From contig CAWJAY010000027.1 in NCBI GenBank assembly GCA_963840925.1, forward strand, positions 232,296-296,295: a DNA stretch of 64,000 nt, given 5' to 3'. Of the stretch, positions 42,158 through 51,677 are shown one piece after another. The stretch's first letter is position 1. Every line of letters begins with the position of its first letter. Below the pieces are notes generated by a model. That model ran no database searches. It saw only the letters and a program-made list of their open reading frames with translations, and was not told where the DNA came from. A program made the position numbers and the translations under genes. Origin of the DNA: DATAOG01 sp963840925. GTDB taxonomy: Bacteria; Pseudomonadota; Alphaproteobacteria; Geminicoccales; Geminicoccaceae.

Positions 42158-42677
42158 ACTGGCTCCGAACCCCGGCAGCCGCAAGGCGGGCAAACGGATC
42201 GGCCGCGGTATCGGCTCGGGCACCGGCAAGACCTCCGGCCGCGGCCACAAGGGGCAGGGCGCGCGCGCCGGCTCGGCGACCCGCGCCTTCGAGGGCGGCC
42301 AGATGCCAATCTACCGGCGCCTGCCCAAGCGCGGCTTCAAGAACCTGTTCCGGAAGGTCTACGCGCCGGTCAATCTGGATCGCCTGCAGGCCGCGGTCGA
42401 TGCCGGGCGGATCGATCCCGGCCGGCCGGTCGATCTGCTGAGCCTGCGCGCCGCCGGCCTGATCTCCAGGCGTCTGGACGGCGTCCGGCTGCTGGCGCGC
42501 GGCCAGCTGACCACGGCGCTCAGGATCGAGGTCGACAGCGCCTCCAAAGCGGCCGTGGCCGCGGTCGCCAAGGCCGGTGGCGAGCTGATCCTGGCGCAGG
42601 TGCGCGCCGAGGCGCCGCCTGCAGCCGAGCCAACGCCCGCCGAGGCACCACCGGCCGAGGGGCCGGCGAGCGCGTAA
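42144..42677 (+). CDS. rplO: 50S ribosomal protein L15
   Basis: A 177-residue L15 (MKLNELAPNPGSRKAGKRIG; GSGTGKTSGRGHKGQGARAG; FEGGQMPIYRRLPKRGF). Its C-terminus adds about 20 Ala/Pro/Glu-rich residues. Start lies within the rpmD tail. Confidence 0.97.
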   Translation: MKLNELAPNPGSRKAGKRIGRGIGSGTGKTSGRGHKGQGARAGSATRAFEGGQMPIYRRLPKRGFKNLFRKVYAPVNLDRLQAAVDAGRIDPGRPVDLLSLRAAGLISRRLDGVRLLARGQLTTALRIEVDSASKAAVAAVAKAGGELILAQVRAEAPPAAEPTPAEAPPAEGPASA

Positions 42678-42689
42678 CCGGAGGTCGCC

Positions 42690-44033
42690 ATGGCATCGAT
42701 GGCCGAGCAGCTGGCTGCGAACATCAATCTGGGCGCATTCAGCAAGGCGACCGAGCTCAAGAAGCGGCTCTGGTTCGCGCTCGGCTGCCTGATCGTCTAC
42801 CGCTTTGGCACCTATATCCCGCTGCCGGGCATCGACCCAGTGGTCATGGCCCAGATCTTCGAGCAGAACGCCGGCGGCATCATGGGCATGTTCAATATGT
42901 TCGCCGGCGGCGCGCTCGAGCGGATGTCGATCTTCGCGCTCGGCATCCTGCCCTATATCTCCGCCTCGATCATCATGCAGCTGATGACCGCGGTCTCGCC
43001 GACCATCGAGCAGCTGAAGAAGGAGGGCGAGGTCGGGCGCAAGAAGATCAACCAGTACACCCGCTACCTGACCGTGCTGCTGGCGGCCTTTCAGGGCTAT
43101 GGCCTCGCGGTCGGGCTCGAGGCGATGACCGGTCAATCGGGCAGCGCCGTGGTCGATCCCGGCTGGTACTTCCGGATCACGGCGGTGATCACGATCGTCG
43201 GCGGCACCCTGTTCCTGATGTGGCTCGGCGAGCAGATCACCGCCCGCGGGATCGGTAACGGCATCTCGCTGATCATCTTCACCGGCATCATCGCGCAGCT
43301 GCCGGCGGCGCTCGCCAGCACGCTCGAGCTCGGCCGGACCGGTGCGCTTTCGACCGTGCTGATCATCTTCCTGTTGCTGATGGCGGTCGCGGTCGTCACC
43401 TTCATCGTGTTCATCGAGCGCGGCCAGCGCCGGATTCTGGTGCAGTATCCCAAGCGCCAGCACGGCAATCGGATGTTCGGCGGCGAGAGCTCGCATCTGC
43501 CGCTCAAGATCAACGTCTCGGGCGTGATCCCGCCGATCTTCGCGAGCTCGCTGCTGCTGATGCCGGCGACCATGGCGAGCTTTGGCGGCGCCGGCGGGCC
43601 GGAGTGGCTGGCGACCATCGCCGCGCTGCTCGGGCGCGGCCAGCCGCTGTTCCTGCTGCTTTACGTCGGCCTGATCGTGTTCTTCGCCTTCTTCTATACG
43701 TCGATCGTGTTCAATCCGCAGGACACGGCCGAAAATCTGCGCAAGCACGGCGGGTTCATCCCGGGCATCCGGCCGGGCCAGCGCACCGCCGAATATCTGG
43801 ACTACGTCCTGACCCGACTGACCGTCGTCGGCGCCGCCTACCTGTCGGTGGTCTGCATCCTCCCCGAGATCCTGATCTCGCAATATGCAGTGCCGTTCTA
43901 TTTCGGCGGCACGAGTTTGCTGATCGTGGTCTCGGTGACCATGGACACGACCGCGCAGATCCAGTCGCACCTGATCGCTCATCAGTACGAAGGCCTGATC
44001 AAGAAGGCGCGCCTGCGTGGGGCCAGGCGCTGA
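42690..44033 (+). CDS. secY: Preprotein translocase subunit SecY
   Basis: A 447-residue, ten-helix channel of the Sec translocon. Signature FALGILPYISASIIMQL near residue 88 and the cytosolic loop ERGQRRILVQYPKRQ near 250 are typical; the plug and lateral-gate regions look normal. The stop overlaps the adk start (TGATG). Confidence 0.98.
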   Translation: MASMAEQLAANINLGAFSKATELKKRLWFALGCLIVYRFGTYIPLPGIDPVVMAQIFEQNAGGIMGMFNMFAGGALERMSIFALGILPYISASIIMQLMTAVSPTIEQLKKEGEVGRKKINQYTRYLTVLLAAFQGYGLAVGLEAMTGQSGSAVVDPGWYFRITAVITIVGGTLFLMWLGEQITARGIGNGISLIIFTGIIAQLPAALASTLELGRTGALSTVLIIFLLLMAVAVVTFIVFIERGQRRILVQYPKRQHGNRMFGGESSHLPLKINVSGVIPPIFASSLLLMPATMASFGGAGGPEWLATIAALLGRGQPLFLLLYVGLIVFFAFFYTSIVFNPQDTAENLRKHGGFIPGIRPGQRTAEYLDYVLTRLTVVGAAYLSVVCILPEILISQYAVPFYFGGTSLLIVVSVTMDTTAQIQSHLIAHQYEGLIKKARLRGARR

Positions 44034-44854
44034 TGAACCTGGTGCTGCTCGGCCCGCCGGGCGCCGGCAAGGGGACCCAGGCCAAGCGGCTGAAGACGCG
44101 CTTCCGGCTCGCCCATCTCTCGACCGGCGACATGCTGCGCGAAGCGGTTGCGGCCGGCACCGAGGTCGGATCTCAGGCCAAGGCGATCATGGATGCCGGG
44201 CGGCTGGTCCCGGACGAGGTGATCAACCGCCTGGTCGCCGAGCGGATTGGCCAGCCGGACTGCGCCCGTGGCTTCATCCTGGACGGCTTTCCGCGCACGC
44301 TGGCCCAGGCCAAGGCGCTCGACGCGATGTTGGCCGAGCGAAGGTCCGGGCTTACGGCGGTCGTCGAGTTCGAGGTCGACGACGAGGTTCTGGTCGAGCG
44401 GATCTCCGGCCGCTTCGCCTGCGCCCGGTGTGGCGCCGGCTATCACGACCGGTTCAAGCCGACCGGCCAGTCCGGCGTCTGCGACGTCTGCGGCAGCACC
44501 GAGTTGATCCGCCGCAAGGACGACACCCCGGAGACCGTGCGGGCGCGGCTGCGCGCCTACCACAACCAGACCGCGCCGCTTCTGCCCTATTATCGTGCCA
44601 AGGGCTTGCTCGTGACGGTCGATGGCATGGCCGAGATCGATCGCGTAACCAACGACCTATTCAGCAAAATCGATGGTCTGGCAGGCGATGGTGTGTTACG
44701 CGTTGACAGCGCGCGGCCGCGACCTATAATCGCGCGGCTTTCGCGCCCGGGGGGCGCTCCCTATATTCACGGTGTCCGGAACCGGCCTCCGGAACCTTTG
44801 GGCCCGGATCCCGAGCAAGAGGAGAGTGTGGCGTGGCGCGCATCGCCGGAGTGA
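44033..44854 (+). CDS. adk: Adenylate kinase with unusual C-terminal extension
   Basis: Interconverts ATP + AMP and 2 ADP. P-loop GPPGAGKGTQAK at residues 7-18, the AMP-binding DGFPRTLAQA, and a long lid with a four-Cys zinc site (CARCG and CDVCG). Family members usually end near residue 215-220, that is about 44690. Here the frame runs on for about 55 residues without similarity, through a consensus promoter, and overlaps rpsM by 22 nt. Either the protein is really extended or the true stop was lost through a local indel near 44690. Confidence 0.95.
   Translation: MNLVLLGPPGAGKGTQAKRLKTRFRLAHLSTGDMLREAVAAGTEVGSQAKAIMDAGRLVPDEVINRLVAERIGQPDCARGFILDGFPRTLAQAKALDAMLAERRSGLTAVVEFEVDDEVLVERISGRFACARCGAGYHDRFKPTGQSGVCDVCGSTELIRRKDDTPETVRARLRAYHNQTAPLLPYYRAKGLLVTVDGMAEIDRVTNDLFSKIDGLAGDGVLRVDSARPRPIIARLSRPGGAPYIHGVRNRPPEPLGPDPEQEESVAWRASPE
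44703..44730 (+). promoter_or_regulatory. Consensus sigma-70-type promoter inside the adk tail
   Basis: Perfect TTGACA (44703-44708) and perfect TATAAT (44725-44730) with a 16-nt spacer, about 100 nt before rpsM. This would start a separate alpha-operon transcript (rpsM, rpsK, rpoA, rplQ). It overlaps the unusual extension of the adk frame. Confidence 0.75.
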
Positions 44855-45210
44855 ACATCCCGAGCGGCAGGCCGGTCGGGATCGCGCTGACGTACATCTA
44901 CGGCATCGGCCGGACCAGCGCCGAGAAGATCCTGGCGGTCGCAGACGTGCCCTTCGGCCGCCGGGTCAACGACTTGACCGATGCCGAGGTCGGGCGCCTG
45001 CGTGAGACGATCGACCGCAATTACCGGGTCGAAGGCGACCTGCGGCGCGACGTCGCGATGAACATCAAGCGGCTGATGGACCTCGGTTGCTACAAGGGCC
45101 TCCGGCATCGCCGGGGCCTGCCGGTCCACGGTCAGCGGACCCACACCAACGCCCGTACCCGCAAGGGTCCGGCGCGGCCGATCGCCGGCAAGAAGAAGGT
45201 GAAGAAGTAG
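44833..45210 (+). CDS. rpsM: 30S ribosomal protein S13
   Basis: A 125-residue S13 of the 30S head (RIAGVNIPSGRPVGIALTYI; YKGLRHRRGLPVHGQRTHTN). Start GTG 44833 with GAGGAG upstream (44818-44823). It overlaps the adk frame by 22 nt. Confidence 0.97.
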   Translation: MARIAGVNIPSGRPVGIALTYIYGIGRTSAEKILAVADVPFGRRVNDLTDAEVGRLRETIDRNYRVEGDLRRDVAMNIKRLMDLGCYKGLRHRRGLPVHGQRTHTNARTRKGPARPIAGKKKVKK

Positions 45211-45213
45211 CCC

Positions 45214-45606
45214 ATGGCCAAGGACACGAGCCCACGCCTGCGCCGCCGCGAACGCAAGAACATCTCCTCTGGCGTCGCGCACGTCAGCGCGAGCTTCAAC
45301 AATACGATGATCACGATCACCGATGCCCAGGGCAACGCGATCGCCTGGTCATCGGCGGGCAGTCAGGGTTTCCGTGGCTCGCGCAAGTCGACCCCGTTTG
45401 CGGCCCAGGTAGCGGCCGAGCAGGCCGGCCGCAAGGCCATGGAGCATGGCATGAAGATCCTCGAAGTCGAGGTCCGGGGGCCGGGATCGGGCCGGGAATC
45501 GGCGCTGCGCGCCTTGCAGGCGGTCGGTTTCACGATCACCTCGATCCGGGACGTGACCCCGATTCCGCACAATGGTTGCCGGCCGCGCAAGCGCCGCCGG
45601 GTCTGA
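45214..45606 (+). CDS. rpsK: 30S ribosomal protein S11
   Basis: A 130-residue S11 near the E-site mRNA path (SGVAHVSASFNNTMITITDA; DVTPIPHNGCRPRKRRRV). Three nt after rpsM. Confidence 0.97.
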   Translation: MAKDTSPRLRRRERKNISSGVAHVSASFNNTMITITDAQGNAIAWSSAGSQGFRGSRKSTPFAAQVAAEQAGRKAMEHGMKILEVEVRGPGSGRESALRALQAVGFTITSIRDVTPIPHNGCRPRKRRRV

Positions 45607-45610
45607 TCGG

Positions 45611-45641
45611 CGGGAGCCGCCTGAAACCAGCGGCGCTCCCG
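45611..45641 (+). promoter_or_regulatory. Hairpin between rpsK and rpoA
   Basis: CGGGAGCCGC pairs with GCGGCGCTCCCG (one small bulge) just after the rpsK stop, in a 118-nt gap. It could be an mRNA processing or attenuation element; rpsD, usual here in other groups, is absent. Confidence 0.35.
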
Positions 45642-45724
45642 CATTACCTCTGGCGCAGCCATACCGGCAGCCGCCGGAAGTGCCTTGACCGCTTGCCCAC
45701 GCCTGTCACATCCGAGGTATGCCC

Positions 45725-46741
45725 GTGATCCAGAAGAACTGGCAGGAACTGATCAAACCGCCCAAGCTCGAGGTGCAGCCCGGGCACAGGCCGGACCGTG
45801 AGGCCACGATCATCGCCGAGCCGCTTGAGCGCGGCTTCGGGGTGACGCTCGGCAATGCGCTGCGGCGCGTGCTGCTGTCGTCCCTGCAGGGGGCCGCGAT
45901 CACCGCCGCTCAGATTGACGGCGTGTTGCACGAGTTCTCGACCATTGCTGGCGTCCGCGAGGACGTGACCGACATCGTCCTCAACCTGAAGGCGCTCGCG
46001 CTTCGGCTGCACAGCGACACGCCCAAGCGTATGTATCTGAAGGTGCGCGGGCCGGCGGTGGTGACCGCAGGCATGATCGAGGCCGGCCACGACATCGAGA
46101 TCATGGACCGCGACCACATCATCTGTCATCTCGACGAGGAGGCCGAGCTCTCGATCGAGATGACCGCGCGGGTCGGCCGCGGCTACGTGCCGGCGGCGCA
46201 GAACAAGTCCGAGGACGCGCCGATCGGGCTGATCGCGATCGATGCGATCTACAGCCCCGTGCGCAAGGTCGCCTACCGGGTCGATCACGCCCGTGTCGGC
46301 CAGGTCACCGACTACGACAAGCTGACCATGCAGGTCGAGACCAACGGCTCGGTGACGCCGGAGGACGCGGTCGCCCTCGCGGCCAGGATTTTGCAGGATC
46401 AGCTGCAGCTGTTCATCAACTTCGAGGAGCCGCGCACGGCGGCCGGCGGCGAGAGCAAGCCGGAGCTGCCGTTCAACCCGCACCTGCTGCGCAAGGTCGA
46501 CGAGCTCGAGCTCTCCGTACGCTCGGCCAACTGTCTGAAGAACGACAATATCGTCTACATCGGCGATCTGGTTCAGAAGACCGAGGCTGAGATGCTGCGG
46601 ACCCCGAATTTCGGGCGCAAATCGCTGAACGAGATCAAGGAAGTGCTCGCGCACATGGGCCTCAGCCTCGGCATGGAGGTGGCGGGCTGGCCGCCGGACA
46701 ACATTGAGGACCTGGCGCGCCGGATCGAGGAGCCGTTCTGA
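45725..46741 (+). CDS. rpoA: DNA-directed RNA polymerase subunit alpha
   Basis: A 338-residue alpha subunit. The N-terminal assembly domain has ERGFGVTLGNALRRVLLSSL, and the C-terminal domain that binds UP elements and activators has ELSVRSANCLKNDNIVYIGD and TPNFGRKSLNEIKEVLAHMG. Start: GAGG lies 1 nt before ATG 45719 but 7 nt before GTG 45725, and family proteins begin MIQKNWQ, so GTG 45725 is preferred. Confidence 0.97.
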   Translation: MIQKNWQELIKPPKLEVQPGHRPDREATIIAEPLERGFGVTLGNALRRVLLSSLQGAAITAAQIDGVLHEFSTIAGVREDVTDIVLNLKALALRLHSDTPKRMYLKVRGPAVVTAGMIEAGHDIEIMDRDHIICHLDEEAELSIEMTARVGRGYVPAAQNKSEDAPIGLIAIDAIYSPVRKVAYRVDHARVGQVTDYDKLTMQVETNGSVTPEDAVALAARILQDQLQLFINFEEPRTAAGGESKPELPFNPHLLRKVDELELSVRSANCLKNDNIVYIGDLVQKTEAEMLRTPNFGRKSLNEIKEVLAHMGLSLGMEVAGWPPDNIEDLARRIEEPF

Positions 46742-46783
46742 GGGGCCGGCGCGGAGTCATGAGGTAGGGCTGGGAGAAGAGCG

Positions 46784-47212
46784 ATGCGCCATCGTTGGGC
46801 CGGTCGTAAGCTGAACCGGACGTCGAGCCACCGCACGGCGATGTTCGCCAACATGGCGGCAGCGCTGGTCAAGCATGAGCAGATCACGACCACGCTGCCC
46901 AAGGCTCGGGAGCTGCGCCGGTTCGTCGAGAAGCTGGTGACGCTCGGCCGGCGGGGTGATCTGCATGCTCGCCGCCTGATCATCGCCAAGACCCGGGACC
47001 GCGCCACCGCAACCAAACTGATCGATGTGCTCGGGCCGCGCTACGCCCAGCGGCCGGGCGGCTACGTGCGGGTTCTCAAGGCCGGCTTCCGCCATGGCGA
47101 CGATGCGCCGATGGCGGTGATCGAGTTCGTTGAGCGCGATGTTGCAGCCAAGGGGCAGGATTCCGGGCCTTCGCAGACCGGAGGCGAGGAGGAGGCGGCC
47201 GCGGCGGCCTGA
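46784..47212 (+). CDS. rplQ: 50S ribosomal protein L17
   Basis: A 142-residue L17 (MRHRWAGRKLNRTSSHRTAM; HEQITTTLPKARELRRFVEK) with an acidic Ala/Glu tail of about 20 residues. Last gene of the ribosomal block. Confidence 0.97.
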   Translation: MRHRWAGRKLNRTSSHRTAMFANMAAALVKHEQITTTLPKARELRRFVEKLVTLGRRGDLHARRLIIAKTRDRATATKLIDVLGPRYAQRPGGYVRVLKAGFRHGDDAPMAVIEFVERDVAAKGQDSGPSQTGGEEEAAAAA

Positions 47213-47226
47213 CGCCGCAGGCCGCC
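47203..47226 (+). terminator. Hairpin at the end of rplQ, possible terminator
   Basis: GGCGGCCTG and CAGGCCGCC form a perfect 9-bp stem with a 6-nt loop across the rplQ stop. No T-run follows. Its place at the end of the long ribosomal unit fits termination, but the strength is uncertain. Confidence 0.35.
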
Positions 47227-47290
47227 CAGGGCCGGTCGCGGGCAGCGCCCCGCCCATTCTGGCCGCCTCCGGTCGGCCCGAGATTGCCGG

Positions 47291-48706
47291 ATGAGAACGG
47301 GGCTGGCGCTCGCTACCGCAATGCTGCCGGTGCCTGCGCGCTCGGAGCAACCCGCGCCAGTCCGGTGACCGCGGCCGAGCAGGTGCCGCAGTCGCGTGTC
47401 GAGATCGCGCTCTCGTTCGCGCCAGTCGTCCGCAGGGCCGCGCCCGCGGTGGTCAACGTCTATACCCGCAAGCAGGTCCCGCAAGCCGTCCTCACCCGTT
47501 CGCGGCCGACCCGTTCTTTCGCTATTTCTTCCGGGAGTTTGGCGAGCGCCAGCCGTCGCGGCAGCCGGAGAACTCACTCGGCTCGGGCGTGATCGTCGCG
47601 CCCGACGGCCTGATCGTCACCAACTATCACGTGATCGAGGATGCCGAAGAGATCATGGTCGTGACCTCCGACCGGCGCGAGTTCCGCGCGCAGCTGGTCG
47701 GTGGCGATGAGGCGGCCGATCTCGCGCTGCTGGACATCGAGAGCGGCGACAGCTGCCGGTCCTGCCGATCGGCGATTTGGACGCGCTCGAGGTCGGTGAT
47801 CTCGTGCTCGCGATCGGCGACCCGTTCGGCATCGGCCAGACGGTGACCAGCGGCATTGTCTCGGCGCTCGCCCGGACCGCGCCGGGTCGGCATCTCCGAT
47901 CTCTCCTTCATCCAGACCGACGCCGCGATCAACCCGGGCAATTCCGGCGGCGCGCTGGTCACCTGGATGGCGCGCTGGTCGGCATCAACACGGCGATCTT
48001 CACCCGCAGCGGCGGATCGATCGGGATCGGCTTCGCGATCCCGGTCAGCCTGGTCAAGGCGCTGATCCGCTCGGTCGATGGCGGTGCCAAGGGCTTGGCG
48101 CGCGCCTGGCTCGGGGCGCCGTGCAGCCGGTCGATGCCGATCTCGCGCCTTCGCTGGGCCTCGGCCGGCCGGCGGGGGTGCTGGTCAACCAAATCTATCC
48201 CGATGGCCCGGCGGCGCGTGCCGGCATCGCCAAGGGCGACGTGATCCTGGCCGTGGACGGCCGCGGGATCGAGGATGACAAGGCGCTCAATTTCCGTCTC
48301 GCGATCGGCGCGCTCGGCAAGCACGCCAACGTCGACGTCTGGCGGCGCGGGCGCGAGGTCAGCCTGCGTCTGCCGCTCGAGAGCCCGCCCTACCGGCCGG
48401 AGCCGGAGCCGACCAGCTCACCGGCCCGCAGGTGCTGGCCGGCGCGACGGTTGCCAACCTGTCACCCGGCCTGAACAAGGATTTGGGCTTCGATCTGTTC
48501 CACCGGGGCGTGGTCGTGCTCAAGGTCGAGCGCGGCAGCCCGGCCGCCGCGCTGCGCCTGCGCCGCGGCGATCGCGTGCTGCAGTCGCCGACCAGGCGAT
48601 CGCGAACGTCGATCAGCTGGCAGAAGCCCTGGGCACGGCGCAGCCGCCCTGGCGTCTCGAGATCGAGCGGAAGGGCCAGCGGCTCGCCCTGGTGATCGGC
48701 GGATGA
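47291..48706 (+). CDS. DegP/DegQ-like periplasmic serine protease (frameshifted)
   Basis: HtrA-family protease/chaperone. A signal peptide follows ATG 47291 (MRTGLALATAMLPVPARS). Blocks in successive frames: SGVIVAPDGLIVTNYHVIED (catalytic His), DEAADLALLDIE (Asp), INPGNSGGALV (Ser), then PDZ1 (GVLVNQIYPDGPAARAGIAK) and PDZ2 (VVVLKVERGSPAAALRLRRG). At least eight frame changes are needed between 47366 and 48590, nearly all in the missing-base direction. The triad and both PDZ domains are otherwise intact. It ends in an ATGA overlap with rarA. Confidence 0.87.
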
Positions 48707-50032
48707 GCGATCTGTTCGAGGGCCCGGAGCTGCCGGCGGCGCCGCCGCGGGGGCGCGCGCCTAAGCCGCTCGCCGATCGGCTGCGGCCGCAGAGGCTCGA
48801 GGAGCTCGTCGGCCAGGACCATCTGCTCGGGCCCGACGCGCCGATCGGCCGGATGTTCGCCCGCGGCCAGCTCGGCTCGATGATTCTCTGGGGGCCGCCC
48901 GGCAGCGGCAAGACCACGCTCGCCCGCCTGCTCGCGCGGCCGGCTCGGGCAGCCCTTGTCCGCGCTCTCGGCGGTGATGTCCGGGGTCGCCGATCTGCGC
49001 AAGGTCTTCGAGGAGGCCAGGGCGCGCCGGCGGACCGGCCAGGCGACGCTGCTGTTCATCGACGAGATCCATCGCTTCAACCGCGCCCAGCAGGACGGGC
49101 TTCTCGCTCAGGTCGAGGATGGCACGGTCACGCTGATCGGCGCCACCACCGAGAACCCGTCGTTCGCGCTCACCGGCGCCTTGCTCTCGCGCTGTCAGGT
49201 CCTGGTGCTGAACCGGCTGGACGACGACGCTCTGGAGGCGCTGGTCGGCCGCGCCGAGACGGCGCTCGGCCACGCGCTGCCGCTCGACTGCCGAGGCACG
49301 GGCGCGCCTGATCGAGCTCGCCGACGGCGATGGCCGCTATCTGCTGAACATGGTCGAGAAACTGGCTGATCTGCCGGCCGCGCCGGTGCTGGATACGGCG
49401 GCGCTGGCCCAGGTGCTGCAACGGCGCATGCCGCTCTACGACCAGCCGGCAGGAGGCGCATTACAACCTGATCAGCGCGCTTCACAAATCGGTGCGCGGC
49501 TCCGATACGGATGCGGCGCTGTACTGGTTCGCGCGCATGATCGCAGGGCGGCGAGGACCCCCGCTACATCGCCCGCCGGCTGGTGCGGATCGCGACCGAA
49601 GACATCGGCCTTGCCGACTCTGGTGCCTGCCGCTCGCGATCGCGGCGAGTCAGGCCTACGAGCAGCTGGGTAGCCCCGAGGGCGAGCTGGCGCTTGCGGA
49701 ATGCGCCTTGCATCTGGCGCTGGCGCCCAAGTCCAACGCCGTCTACCGGGCGTTCGGGGCGGCAAAGGCGCGCGGCGCAAGAGAGCGGCTCGCTGATGCC
49801 GCCGCTCCACATCCTTAACGCCCCGACGCGGCTGATGAGCGAGTTGGGCTATGGACGAGGCTACGCTTACGACCACGATGCGCCCGAGCGGTTCTCCGGC
49901 CAGAACTACTTTCCGGACGGCATGGCGCGCAGAGCGTTCTACGAGCCGTCCGGCGAGGGTGGGGAGGCCGCGCTCAGGCGCAGGCTCGCGGGCCTGGCGA
50001 AGCTGCGCCGCACGCGCGATCCGGCCGGATGA
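48703..50032 (+). CDS. rarA: Replication-associated recombination protein A (AAA+ ATPase, frameshifted)
   Basis: RarA/MgsA-type AAA+ ATPase acting at stalled replication forks. Walker A GPPGSGKTT (about 48894), Walker B TLLFIDEIHRFNR (about 49049), sensor GATTENPSFAL (about 49140), then the C-terminal blocks ISALHKSVRGSDTDAALYWF, APKSNAVYRAF and GSLMPPLHILNAPTRLM. Frame changes occur near 48937, 49290, 49450, 49553, 49627 and 49775, mostly extra bases. The gene overlaps rluC by ATGA and lies in the conserved alphaproteobacterial order degQ-rarA-rluC-HAD-ATP12. Confidence 0.88.
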
Positions 50033-51009
50033 CCGGGGTTGAAGTGCGCCCGGTTGCTGCGGACGAGGCCGAGATCCGCCTCGATCGCTGGTTCCACCGG
50101 CATTTCCCCGAGCTCAGTCACGGCCGGCTGCAAAAGCTGCTGCGGACCGGCCAGGTTCGGGTCGACGGCCGGCGGGCAGCGGCCAATGCGCGGCTGCGCG
50201 CCGGCCAGAGCATCCGGATCCCGCCGCTCGGCGAGCCCGCCGGGCCCGCGGCCAGGAAGGAGGCGGTCGTCAGCCGGCAGGATGCCGACTGGCTGCGCTC
50301 GCTGATCCTGCACGAGGACGACGCGCTCCTGGTCCTGAACAAGCCGCCCGGGCTCGCCGTCCAGGGTGGCACCAGGACCACGCGCCACCTGGACGGCATG
50401 CTCGCCGCGCTCGCCGCGGGTGGCGAGCGACCGCGCCTCGTCCACCGGCTCGATCGCGACACGAGCGGGCTCCTGGTGGTCGCCCGGACCGCGCCCGCCG
50501 CCACCAAGCTGACCGGCGCCTTCCGTCGCCATCGGGTCGACAAGCTCTATTGGGCGCTGGTGGTCGGCCGACCGGCGGTCGCCGACGGCCTGGTCGACCG
50601 TCCTTTGTCCAAGCAGGCGGGCGTCCGAGGCGAGCGCATCAAGGACGTGGCCGACGGCCAGCCGGCGCGCACGCGCTACCGGCTGGTCGCCCGGGCCGGC
50701 AAGATCGCGAGTTGGCTCGCGCTTCAGCCGCTCACCGGCCGCACCCACCAGCTGCGCGTCCATTCTGCCCTGCTCGGGACGCCGATCCTGGGCGACCGCA
50801 AATACGGCGGCCTGGCCGCCTGTCCCGCCGGCGCGCCGGCCGGGTTGATGTTGCACGCGCGCGAGATCCGCCTGCCGCATCCGGACGGCGGCCGCCTGGC
50901 GCTCAGCGCACCGCTGGCCCCGACCCTTGTCGCCGGCTTTGCGTGGCTTGGCTTCGAGCCCGATCCCGATCTGCCAGGGGCAAGGCTGGCCGACTTCGAG
51001 CCGACGTGA
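50029..51009 (+). CDS. rluC: RluC/RluD-family rRNA pseudouridine synthase
   Basis: A 326-residue RluA-type pseudouridine synthase. N-terminal S4 RNA-binding domain (RLDRWFHRHFPELSHGRLQK), catalytic motif RLVHRLDRDTSGLLVVART with the catalytic Asp at about residue 150, and GRTHQLRVHSALLGTPILGD. RluC in E. coli modifies 23S rRNA positions 955, 2504 and 2580; the exact target here is inferred. Single intact frame. Confidence 0.88.
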   Translation: MTGVEVRPVAADEAEIRLDRWFHRHFPELSHGRLQKLLRTGQVRVDGRRAAANARLRAGQSIRIPPLGEPAGPAARKEAVVSRQDADWLRSLILHEDDALLVLNKPPGLAVQGGTRTTRHLDGMLAALAAGGERPRLVHRLDRDTSGLLVVARTAPAATKLTGAFRRHRVDKLYWALVVGRPAVADGLVDRPLSKQAGVRGERIKDVADGQPARTRYRLVARAGKIASWLALQPLTGRTHQLRVHSALLGTPILGDRKYGGLAACPAGAPAGLMLHAREIRLPHPDGGRLALSAPLAPTLVAGFAWLGFEPDPDLPGARLADFEPT

Positions 51010-51018
51010 CCGGTTCGC

Positions 51019-51672
51019 ATGATCCGACTGATCGTCTTCGATTGCGATGGCACGCTGGTCGACAGCCAGCACGTGATCGTGGCCGCGGCGGAGCGGGCGT
51101 TTCTGGCGCAGGGACTCGTGCCGCCCGCGGCCGCGGCCGTGCACGCGGTGATCGGGCTCTCGCTCGAGCTCGCGATTGCCAGTTGGCGGCCGGATGCGGA
51201 GGCCGCCGAGCGCACGCGGCTGGTCGCCGGCTATCGGACAGCCTGGCGGGCCCTGCGCGACGAGGGTAGCTTGGGCGAGCAGCTCTTTCCCGGCGCGCTC
51301 GCGACCCTCAGGGAACTCGACCGGCAGGGCCGGCTGCTCGGCATCGCGACCGGCAAGACGCGCCCTGGACTCCTGAACGTTCTCGACCATCACGGGCTCA
51401 CGCCCCTGTTCGTGACCCTGCAGACCGCCGACCGCCACCCGAGCAAGCCGCACCCGGGCATGCTCGAGGCCGCGATGGACGAGACCGGCAGCGCGCCCGC
51501 GGAGACGCTGATGGTCGGCGACACCAGCTTCGACGTGGCGATGGCGCGCGCGGCCGGGGTCCGCGCAATCGGCGTCGCCTGGGGCTATCATCCGGTAGAG
51601 TCACTGGTCGAGGCCGGCGCGACGACGATCCTCGAACGCTTCGAAGACCTGATCGAGCTGACCCAGGGGTAG
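51019..51672 (+). CDS. HAD-IA family hydrolase (phosphoglycolate phosphatase-like)
   Basis: A 217-residue haloacid-dehalogenase phosphatase. Motif I FDCDGTLVDSQ, motif II ATGKT, motif III Lys in SKPHPGML and motif IV VGDTSFDVAMARAAG are all present. The substrate is uncertain. It follows rluC by 9 nt, as is common in alphaproteobacteria, and ends 5 nt before the ATP12 gene. Confidence 0.87.
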   Translation: MIRLIVFDCDGTLVDSQHVIVAAAERAFLAQGLVPPAAAAVHAVIGLSLELAIASWRPDAEAAERTRLVAGYRTAWRALRDEGSLGEQLFPGALATLRELDRQGRLLGIATGKTRPGLLNVLDHHGLTPLFVTLQTADRHPSKPHPGMLEAAMDETGSAPAETLMVGDTSFDVAMARAAGVRAIGVAWGYHPVESLVEAGATTILERFEDLIELTQG

Positions 51673-51677
51673 GCCGC

